Positions 29,301 to 34,693 of a stretch of DNA of 64,000 bases are shown here, in pieces (positions within the stretch are counted from its first letter, which is position 1; the number at the start of each line of letters is the position of its first letter). The notes beneath the pieces were generated by a model. The model made no database searches, was not told the DNA's origin, and saw only the letters and a list, made by a program, of their open reading frames with translations. The position numbers were made by a program, and so were the translations under genes. Source of the stretch: Eubacteriales Family XIII. Incertae Sedis bacterium (lineage in GTDB: Bacteria; Bacillota; Clostridia; Peptostreptococcales; Anaerovoracaceae); the NCBI GenBank assembly GCA_031264295.1, contig JAISED010000086.1, positions 62,001 through 126,000 of the forward strand. Reading direction: 5' to 3'.

Positions 29301-30333
29301 GCTGAGTTTAGCTATAATACCGTCAACTCAGTCCAAGGATAATGTAGCCATAGGCGTGGATACTATATTGTTTACGGAAGACGGGATGCCCGGAGACGAT
29401 GTGAAACCTGGCGACGGCGAAGAAGGCGGCGGCGAGAAGCCGGGCGAAGGTGAGAAGCCGGGCGAAGGTGAGAAGCCGGGCGACGGTGAGAAGCCGGGCG
29501 ACGGTGAGAAGCCGGGCGAAGGTGAGAAACCGGGCGAAGGCGAGAAGCCGGGCGAAGGTGAGAAACCGGGCGAAGGCGAGAAGCCGGGCGACGGCGAGGG
29601 AAAAGAAGGCGAGGGCGAAAAAGAAGGTGAAGAGAAGCCGGAACAACCTGTCGACAATAAACCCGCAAGCAGCGGCAGTGCCGCGGGTCGCGGCACGCTT
29701 GGCGTAACGTCAACCGCAGCAGCCGATCAGCAGACTGCCGCGCCGAACGCCAACGGGACAACGTCAAGCGATACCGCAGCGAGCGCATTTGGAGACACTG
29801 CGGGGCACTGGGCGCTGTCATACATAAACTATGTCGTGTGGCGGGGTCTATTTAACGGAACCGGCGCTGCGACATTCAGTCCCGATGTTGCGATGGATCG
29901 CGGAATGTTCGTTACCGTTATCGGCAGACTGGCCGAGATAAATCCTTCGGAATACGCCGCGCCTGCTTTCACCGATGTAGCGGCAGGCGAGTACTACGCG
30001 CCGTATGTGGAATGGGCGGCGGCAAACGGGATAGTAAGCGGTGTGGGCGGCGGTTTGTTTGCGCCGACCCGCCAGATAACAAGGCAGGAAATGGCGGTCA
30101 TGCTTAACAATTATGCGAAGTATGCAAAGATAGAGTTCGCGTCCACTGCGTCCGCGTTGTTTGCGGACAGCGCTCAGATAAGCGACTGGGCGATTGAAGG
30201 CGTTCGCGCGTTGTCCGAGGCAGGTCTTTTGAACGGCGTCGGTGATGGATATTACTCTCCGCTCAAATCGGCGACAAGGGCTGAGGTCGCCGCATTATTC
30301 ACACGTTTCAGTCAACAGTATGTGACGAATTAA
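23374..30333 (+). CDS. Giant SLH-domain cell-surface protein
   Basis: The start at 23374 (MKTRFKTLLAIVLSVIFAF) follows AAGGAGG. The 2319-residue protein has a signal peptide (1-28), an unassigned beta-rich N-terminal region (to about 880), a run of carboxypeptidase-regulatory-like/SpaA-like beta domains (about 880-1450; LSGSVLLNGVPAADARVELW, VSGRVLLSGEAISGYTLRVY) and further beta domains. A charged linker of nine GEKPG(E/D) hexapeptides spans residues 2020-2073. Three SLH domains sit at the C-terminus (about 2139-2190, 2200-2255, 2262-2315). SLH domains bind pyruvylated cell-wall polymer, so the protein is displayed on the wall. No catalytic domain was recognised; adhesion or scaffolding is inferred. 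Confidence 0.9.
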   Translation: MKTRFKTLLAIVLSVIFAFSSVTPTFAAQSGGAQEVSAGQAGMSASIGGGTVVNLSDAEPGASSEKARDFAPLSVADLLFDGDELPILAGVDEYVTPFFNQATGRYEESSLEWVASWPDDGWAKITLIPTGGGENLERDLYHDGGGNGFIVLGDSTPEGLYSIKFEDFDTPSAALMVVDSSKRVLGVSGMIANVEMEGYELTKTVDYPYYWLSAALSGEGGYPYMMGEIEEYLNYFYPYPDDSIYVVLYGANLKADDISGARLVPQDASDNISMTRFAAQDESDDIQAELAAVVPLGNIGMLQRFLLKFEPGAEFIALIRDGEIDEFNLTVDFDSATGLEAYTAEGLETEYGSEWTGNYALDFTDIDKLELKLIPQFTADSFSEEIEVSIWIEGESENELTLTGRLTDGVYIVDIPENTCLFDVSDNDNYYYSWKGAAYIEISGDSDDEYAEYMINADAALPVTFLEAANFNTWQSTYGEEASDIFPKFTLPADIDGKHIIIGHYPRKFMEEVEGEGASVYLKNAYEYKGTPSLSIADEDFVPVPGVSVTLDTSKPHGAEGDYFVINADKSLTEGGKYYLMYGGFPLLRLPLEGRPEYDDYDVYKEGYIIAPEAIYESDEFAFSLKPHSGLTAEEFSIELEHASPGTGDYTYSVSDGTLQASLISGRLYFSVADKIPPGVYRIRCLRNSEHYNPWMSMADRIGQITPPAAVDTEPGAGIPGGLLDSGSAAPMAAVDDVGQPPLPPPPGAGSSDNFKRDTFESYLLVRPNPQRLSVKDAGFDTDKSLYLKGFSAAGTVPEIKIDIYEKTLYLIGDEPVASVSISGAAADGEGRFTGKLPITRLGLDKAGVYYITAAEAGSSRHLYGGLATLDGSLLPDGSEKAALSGSVLLNGVPAADARVELWQNGEKLMESAVNNGHFGFSGLEEGVYTVIVPAGAGWLEYSSEIALSADMSLEIVLSPAQESSKVSGRVLLSGEAISGYTLRVYSKDDTSRLIARAVTGANGEFAMTLGDGQYVLKGTATPDYSEYSYEFSISGANLEIGDISLLTRPQITGTVTLNGAPKSGAYVYAVSSNWHTAYAVSDANGKFVLKALNPLETYTVSVDSADYRGSASAVTLADGAVICDLVLEELVKLSGSVTLDGTPVRDMYLTLSDSSGSRYYSYIDGNGRYSFTSLPKADYVIEAAATFDYKAYSASIDLKGASGAAAVIHDIALTKQTLYKVSFAYTSRIEGVPLSLNVYRPYPYQAKGVTGDEILLPSGEYAYNGYYGGVWFGGSFTVTDADTAVNVALPAIYVVSGLVEDGEGKPVADAAVEIRNASGGIISSGRTDEDGKYYQVMSYSGTSAINVNVRHPEKGYGAVAVELSSSTVTADTIRLKKNSIEILVKDAETSAPLSGAKVYIAGYYAPASDASGKTVLNNIPGGEAAYYATRSGYIMANGVVTAASEGTTQLEIALKPDYANMFSFSLGASSSEIAAGGYTDLSPKLTYSGTAADSGIVTIELPRGMSAVGANPYAGDGYALNVAPGTSISLPPLRVSIDNSVTNLSELLVYANYKSEKVEKYASVMITAVHSSLNAPGIVSADVNFQVYGTAMTGSTVAIKEGDTVLAFAAVSGRYFSATLKLAAGEHKLYAEAVKNGMNMSSDIVKVIAETGIPPYISDIDITEGYLSVKPVVNPIYGFPTFSTWVLPSSEHGGEYRGIYDIVGTFKVNNGAGYSVKSLTFAGADAILTTGVGGQYGFKFPVGTWGGLGVKPIILTLTKDGRDYQFTIALVTILIDPSGYVYDAVTNERITGAEATLEIKVGGSWQKWSDPDGLQVNPMITDEEGRYGWGVPAEGDYRVRVTAAGYANTIANKADGSYDEASQGIPVPPVQTEVNVPLAYQGAPTAAAKLENGKVVIRFSRPMYSDATANNITVSADGVASGGSFSGLEAGGAVIGGSGSSLGGAGKPIDGTFSVSEDEKVFTFTPLEAFYKDAVLSLAIIPSTQSKDNVAIGVDTILFTEDGMPGDDVKPGDGEEGGGEKPGEGEKPGEGEKPGDGEKPGDGEKPGEGEKPGEGEKPGEGEKPGEGEKPGDGEGKEGEGEKEGEEKPEQPVDNKPASSGSAAGRGTLGVTSTAAADQQTAAPNANGTTSSDTAASAFGDTAGHWALSYINYVVWRGLFNGTGAATFSPDVAMDRGMFVTVIGRLAEINPSEYAAPAFTDVAAGEYYAPYVEWAAANGIVSGVGGGLFAPTRQITRQEMAVMLNNYAKYAKIEFASTASALFADSAQISDWAIEGVRALSEAGLLNGVGDGYYSPLKSATRAEVAALFTRFSQQYVTN
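29431..29592. repeat. Nine 18-bp tandem repeats coding the GEKPG(E/D) linker
   Basis: The unit GGCGARAARCCGGGCGA(A/C) with small third-base changes is repeated nine times in frame (9 x 18 = 162 bp). Near-identical units imply recent copy-number change, so linker length probably varies between strains. It lies between the last beta domain and the SLH domains. Confidence 0.92.
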
Positions 30334-30386
30334 ACGGAGTTCAGTATTAGATGCTTAGAGAGGCTCGTTGACAGCGCATACTACAC

Positions 30387-30421
30387 AAAACCCTCGCTTT
30401 TTAATAAGGCGGGGGTTTTTC
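30387..30421 (+). terminator. Rho-independent terminator of the SLH gene
   Basis: Arms AAAACCCTCGC and GCGGGGGTTTT with an AT-rich loop, ending in a T-run, 54 bp after the stop. Confidence 0.88.
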
Positions 30422-30514
30422 TAGGCATAGGTGCAATCTAATGGGTGCGAGATCTAAGCGTTTGCTAGTAGGGAATACAGCCGGGTGTAAAAACGAATAA
30501 GGGTAAATGAATGC

Positions 30515-31219
30515 TTATAGCTCTTTGAGGTAATCCACTTCCTGCTTTGTCAATTTCCTGTAATGTCCTTCTTTCAGATGGCCGAGGTATATTTCGCCGA
30601 TTGCCACTCTTTCCAGATCGACGACTTTGTTGCCTACCGCAGAGAACATCTTCCTCACTTGCCGGTTTTTCCCTTCGCGGATCTTTATTTCTACAAGGGT
30701 AGTTCTCTCCGCTTGCTTGATCACATGCACTATGGCCGGTGATGTTACGAAACCGCCTATATCAACGCCCTTTCTGAGCTTAGCGGCGCGTTCGTCCGAC
30801 AGAACGCCTGCAACCTTCGCGCGATATGTCTTATATACGCCGTGCTTGGGATGTGAAAGCCTCTGCGAGAGAGAACCGTCATTCGTCATTATCAATAGAC
30901 CGGAAGTATTGTAATCCAGCCTGCCAACGGGGAAAATCCTCTCCGGAACATCCCCTACAAGCTCCATTACAGTCGGTCGTCCGCGCTCATCGCCCGCCGA
31001 GGTGATGAATCCGCACGGTTTGTTAAGTGCGAGGTATACCTGCTTGTGGACGGCGTTAATACGCCTGCCGTTTACTTCAACCACGTCGCTGTCTTTTACA
31101 TCGTAACCGAATTCACGTGTGACAGCTCCGTTGATCTTTACATTACCTGCAGCGGTCAACTCGTCGGCTTTGCGGCGGCTGCATACGCCCGCTTGCGCTA
31201 TGTATTTGTTCAGTCTCAA
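30515..31219 (-). CDS. rluB: rRNA pseudouridine synthase, RsuA/RluB family
   Basis: The 234-residue protein starts at a TTG (31219) nine bases from GGAG; no in-frame ATG gives a better N-terminus. It opens with an S4 RNA-binding domain (MRLNKYIAQAGVCSRRKADEL) and has the catalytic motif GRLDYNTSGLLIMTNDG, where the Asp is the nucleophile, then EGKNRQVRKMFSAVG. The family modifies 23S (RluB/E/F) or 16S (RsuA) rRNA; RluB-type is likely given the common gene order near scpB in Bacillota, but the target is not certain. Here it stands apart from scpAB. Confidence 0.9.
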   Translation of the reverse strand: MRLNKYIAQAGVCSRRKADELTAAGNVKINGAVTREFGYDVKDSDVVEVNGRRINAVHKQVYLALNKPCGFITSAGDERGRPTVMELVGDVPERIFPVGRLDYNTSGLLIMTNDGSLSQRLSHPKHGVYKTYRAKVAGVLSDERAAKLRKGVDIGGFVTSPAIVHVIKQAERTTLVEIKIREGKNRQVRKMFSAVGNKVVDLERVAIGEIYLGHLKEGHYRKLTKQEVDYLKEL

Positions 31220-31345
31220 GATTCGACTCTCCAGTCTTATACCGAACTAAGTCTAAATCATAAGCAGATAGAGCCTGCCAAGCTCATTTTATCTATGCTT
31301 CGAACTGAGTTCATTATTATATTAGATATAGGGTGTGAACATCTA

Positions 31346-31846
31346 TCAATTCCATTTACCATACCGTTCAAGATTGTTACGCAATATATCCGGTTGTGTA
31401 AACTCACTCCAGCTATACTCGGTCGATTTAATAGAAGCAGCTTTAGATTCCAGCAAAAAACTCTTCTGCATGTTTCCATAGGAAAGTTTTATGTCAGAGT
31501 AAGCCGCACAATGTTCAATTCCGCTTTTGCTGTTAAAAAATCCGATACCGGTATCATGAATGAATAGGGTGTCAAAGACTTGTTTTTTTGTAATAGTGAG
31601 GACTGTGCCAACCAGTAGAGGAATGGCAATAATCCAGAGACCGTTTATGATGAAGTTCACCATGTCTGTAAGCCAAGTCACTGCCATCGAACCGCTGAAC
31701 TGTGTGATTGCGTGTTGAACGGCGGGAATCCTTGTTATACCGAACAGTAGTAGAAAAATCACCCAGCCTGAGATTATCCCTTTGAGTTTACCTCTTGTGC
31801 TGTAATCCGAAGTCAATTTATGCATGGATATAAGATTCTTTTCCAT
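31346..31846 (-). CDS. Membrane protein of unknown function, two TM helices
   Basis: The 166-residue protein has hydrophobic segments at about residues 25-45 and 65-90, then a soluble C-terminal domain of about 75 residues (FDTLFIHDTGIGFFNSKSG). The layout resembles YcxB-like proteins (two TM helices plus a small beta domain), but I cannot confirm the family. It starts two bases after the stop of the upstream membrane protein gene at 31849-32181, so the two are translationally linked and probably act together. Confidence 0.65.
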   Translation of the reverse strand: MEKNLISMHKLTSDYSTRGKLKGIISGWVIFLLLFGITRIPAVQHAITQFSGSMAVTWLTDMVNFIINGLWIIAIPLLVGTVLTITKKQVFDTLFIHDTGIGFFNSKSGIEHCAAYSDIKLSYGNMQKSFLLESKAASIKSTEYSWSEFTQPDILRNNLERYGKWN

Positions 31847-31848
31847 GC

Positions 31849-32181
31849 TTAAATCCCCTCTAAATATGCTACTATTTTCATATTCTCACGGGTAAGAGAA
31901 TTATCCTTAAGCTCTTTAAAAGCCGAGACTCTGTATTGTTTGCCCTCATAGGCGACTCGCATATTGACTTTGTATTGTTCATAAAAACGCTTTGTGCGCG
32001 CCGTCTGCAGTCCTCCGAAATCGTAAAATTCCATATTTATACTTCCGTCGCTTAAACGCACAAACTTAGGTGTGAAGGCTGATTTGTGAAGGTGACGGTA
32101 TATGCCTACTATGATAATGATAAGAAGAATGAGCAGAACCCCGCAAAAAATAATAAGCAAAGGGATGTATTCTGAGAACAT
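31849..32181 (-). CDS. Small membrane-anchored protein of unknown function
   Basis: The 110-residue protein has one N-terminal helix (about 6-29) and a soluble basic domain (FVRLSDGSINMEFYDFGG). First gene of a two-gene operon with 31346-31846 and behind a good sigma-A promoter. The C-terminal domain could be related to that of its partner. I do not recognise the family. Confidence 0.65.
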   Translation of the reverse strand: MFSEYIPLLIIFCGVLLILLIIIIVGIYRHLHKSAFTPKFVRLSDGSINMEFYDFGGLQTARTKRFYEQYKVNMRVAYEGKQYRVSAFKELKDNSLTRENMKIVAYLEGI

Positions 32182-32238
32182 AAATGATTACCTCCGTGAA
32201 TATGTTTTCTCGTTTATAAATGATATAGCTTTCTAAGT

Positions 32239-32267
32239 ATTATATCATATAATCGTGTGCAAATCAA
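32239..32267 (-). promoter_or_regulatory. Predicted sigma-A promoter of the two membrane-protein genes
   Basis: Minus strand: TTGATT (32262-32267), 17-bp spacer, TATAAT (32239-32244), about 58 bp before the start at 32181. Confidence 0.65.
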
Positions 32268-32414
32268 CACAAAATCGCCCATCCGGCATGGCATTTGAAA
32301 TAGCATATTTCCGTTTGGAAATGCGTTTAGAAATGGTAAAGAATTTAAAAATCATGAGGAATTTCGAGAACGGTTCAAGAGTTTGAAGAATTTTGAAGAA
32401 TTTAAAAAAAATCA

Positions 32415-32443
32415 TTGAAAATCTAATGAGGATATGTTATGAT
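32415..32443 (+). promoter_or_regulatory. Predicted sigma-A promoter of the metallophosphoesterase cassette
   Basis: TTGAAA (32415-32420), 17-bp spacer, TATGAT (32438-32443). The 415-bp gap 32182-32596 is very AT-rich, with A/T runs and repeated GAATTT/GAAGAATTT words; nothing else was recognised in it. Confidence 0.55.
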
Positions 32444-32596
32444 TTAACGAAGAAATTGAGGAATTAAAAAAACTATTGTAAATTCATTTGGAATGGGCTT
32501 ATGCATGCGTTAATTTCTTCATTTAAATGGAGATACGACAGGTATAGGCTTAAATTTAGGGGGGTTTTAGAAGAACCATAGAAGAGAGGTGTTTTT

Positions 32597-32791
32597 ATGT
32601 TATTCAATGAGCAGCAAATAAATGAATTGGTTTCTGATTTTGAACGCCGCTTGTGCAGCGGTGAAATTAAAAAAACCGTACTATTGAATTCTGCAGTTGA
32701 ATACACTAAAGGGAGAGATGAACAAGATAAGCAAACAATTTTTAATGTGGATACGAAAGCGCCTTTGTTTACCATGTCCATGAAGGCCTGA
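32597..32791 (+). CDS. Small protein of unknown function (first gene of AT-rich cassette)
   Basis: The 64-residue protein (MLFNEQQINELVSDFERRL) has a helical, charged N-terminal half and a clear GAGAGG ribosome site eight bases before ATG. No family recognised. It precedes the helical protein gene by 19 bp and the metallophosphoesterase in the same direction, so it is probably the first member of a three-gene unit. Confidence 0.6.
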   Translation: MLFNEQQINELVSDFERRLCSGEIKKTVLLNSAVEYTKGRDEQDKQTIFNVDTKAPLFTMSMKA

Positions 32792-32810
32792 TAAAATAGG
32801 GAGTATATGC

Positions 32811-33398
32811 TTGAACATCAAATCATATGCAGCGGATTGTCCGGATTATCGTTATCTGTTTGAAGGCGATAATCCGATTCCTGTAGAAAAGATAACAAAG
32901 CGATTTAAGGATAGGCTTGAAATGCTCCAAAAACTCATTCAAGATTACAAGTTGGATAATGAATGTTCAGTTAATCCAGGGTTGCTAGAAACAGCAGTCA
33001 TGGATTATTTTGCGGATATAAAGAGGCTTAAAGACTTTCATGGGAGCGAACATATACAGTATGACAAAATATATGCTTATGAGTCGTACTGGCTGCTTAG
33101 GAATCATCCCATACAACTTAAAGCCGAATGTGCTCTTGAGGACGACAAGCTGCACATTAATGAATTTATCATATCTTATATGTATATAAGGCTCTTAGCC
33201 ACCGAGTTAGAATACAGAGTTGAGGCTGATATCCAAGTTGACAACTTGGTGAGGAAGCTGGAGCATAGTGAATTTACCATAGAATTACGACGCAAGTTAT
33301 ATTATGCGTTCAGGTATTGTACATTTACTGCGCAGACAATTCTATTTGCATTTGAATCATATTTGGCGGCAGCGCAGTTTACCTTACAAGTTACATAA
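32811..33398 (+). CDS. Helical protein of unknown function (second gene of AT-rich cassette)
   Basis: The start is a TTG at 32811 seven bases from GGGAG; an ATG at 32807 is out of frame. The 195-residue protein is predicted to be largely alpha-helical (EKITKRFKDRLEMLQKLIQD, YMYIRLLATELEYRVEAD), with no signal peptide or membrane segment. I do not recognise it. It sits between a 64-residue protein and a metallophosphoesterase gene and shares their low GC, which suggests a horizontally gained functional unit. Confidence 0.65.
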   Translation: MNIKSYAADCPDYRYLFEGDNPIPVEKITKRFKDRLEMLQKLIQDYKLDNECSVNPGLLETAVMDYFADIKRLKDFHGSEHIQYDKIYAYESYWLLRNHPIQLKAECALEDDKLHINEFIISYMYIRLLATELEYRVEADIQVDNLVRKLEHSEFTIELRRKLYYAFRYCTFTAQTILFAFESYLAAAQFTLQVT

Positions 33399-33413
33399 TA
33401 GAGGTTGGCGCCA

Positions 33414-34358
33414 ATGCGTATTTTGCAAATCTCCGATCTTCATTTACAAAAATCTTATAAAACGGCAGAAGTAGTGAAGAAAATACTTGACCGTTTTTTT
33501 GACATACTGTCTAAAAATGCTGGAAAGGAAGCGTTTGATTTTGTTGTTATAACAGGAGACATAAGAAACGGTTCCAACGGCATCACGGTCAGCGAGGCAA
33601 ACGAGCTATTGGAAGAGTTAGTTATGTCGGCCGGTTTAACTACGAAGAGGCAACTTCACATCGTCCCAGGCAACCATGATTTAGAAAGAAAAAAAGAAGA
33701 AGATAGTGTAAAAGCGGCAAGAGATTCTTATGATTATGATAATGGCGTTTTTGCCGACGGTGAAAAGACATTATCTGCGCTGAACGAGCGATTTATCCCA
33801 TTCTTCTTTAAAATGTGTAACGAGTTTTATGGTGAAGATGACTACTGGGTTCATCGAAATGTTAATCCGCATTATTTGATTCAAAAGGATGAAACTGCTT
33901 TAATATTTCTCAACAGCGCCATCTCTTGCTTAGAAAGTGAGAAAGATGGCAAATTGATTTTGGGGAGAACTTATGTATTGCAACTGTTAGAGCAAATAAA
34001 CGCGGAAAGTACAAAACGCATATTGATTTTTGCTCATCACCCGATTGAGAATATGCGCAGTCGGGAGAAAACGGCACTGACAAATCTGCTTAAAGCATAT
34101 TCAGATAAAGGGATTTCTATCTGTTGGTTTTGCGGTGATGTACATGCTAACACAAGCGGTGATGTGGACGGCATTCCTTATTATCAGGCTGGAAGTTTGT
34201 GCGTGACAAATAGAGATAAAATGGTCGTAATACCGGAATTCGTTATATACGATATTGATGACGACAACAAAATAAACCACAGAGTGTTTAGATTTTTGCA
34301 ACACTTAAATAGCCATTCATTGCCGCCAGGCGGATGGAAACTCGTTTATGATGATTGA
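33414..34358 (+). CDS. Calcineurin-like metallophosphoesterase
   Basis: The ATG at 33414 (MRILQISDLHLQ) is nine bases from AGAGG; an upstream in-frame TTG is at 33405. The 314-residue protein has the full metal-site series: DLHL, VITGDIRNG, PGNHDLE, FAHHP and CGDVHA. It is of the single-domain cytoplasmic type (no signal peptide). Substrates of such enzymes range from cyclic nucleotides to DNA ends (SbcD/Mre11). The C-terminal part (about 250-314) holds no recognised domain. Its place in an AT-rich three-gene unit hints at a nucleic-acid or nucleotide signal role, but this is an inference. Confidence 0.88.
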   Translation: MRILQISDLHLQKSYKTAEVVKKILDRFFDILSKNAGKEAFDFVVITGDIRNGSNGITVSEANELLEELVMSAGLTTKRQLHIVPGNHDLERKKEEDSVKAARDSYDYDNGVFADGEKTLSALNERFIPFFFKMCNEFYGEDDYWVHRNVNPHYLIQKDETALIFLNSAISCLESEKDGKLILGRTYVLQLLEQINAESTKRILIFAHHPIENMRSREKTALTNLLKAYSDKGISICWFCGDVHANTSGDVDGIPYYQAGSLCVTNRDKMVVIPEFVIYDIDDDNKINHRVFRFLQHLNSHSLPPGGWKLVYDD

Positions 34359-34618
34359 AGATATGTATTAAAATATGTGGAATCTATGATGCTCGGCACG
34401 AAGAACTCGTAGTCTTTGAGATATTCTTTATATTCTAGGCGGCCTGTGCTGATTTGAGAAAGTATCTTCCGACAGGGCAGTTTCGATCTCAGCCTAAATC
34501 TCAGGCGCAGTTCCGGGCGCAAATCAACCGAAAATCCCCAAGAAGCGCTGAAAGTAGGTATTCCAGCCATTTTTGAGAATATGATTCGTAAATAAAAAAA
34601 TTCATAAAATCCTATCAT
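34346..34618 (-). other. Doubtful 90-codon frame in the 34359-34693 gap
   Basis: The frame covers most of the 335-bp gap on the minus strand and ends with a protein-like stretch (TGRLEYKEYLKDYEFFVPSI). It overlaps the metallophosphoesterase 3' end by 13 bp and has no ribosome site at either ATG (34618, 34570). It may be a remnant of a displaced gene. I see nothing else in the gap except a TATAAT near 34635 that could serve the next gene. Confidence 0.25.
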
Positions 34619-34693
34619 CTGGATCCGGGCTGTAGTATAATAAAGCTGATTAGTGTTAAAATTCGGTAAGCCAGTAAATAGGAGGTAAATGTT

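Noticed and set aside
29323-29821. Three long antisense frames over the GEKPG repeat
   Set aside because: They exist only because the 18-bp repeat is free of stops in all frames; products are monotonous repeats.
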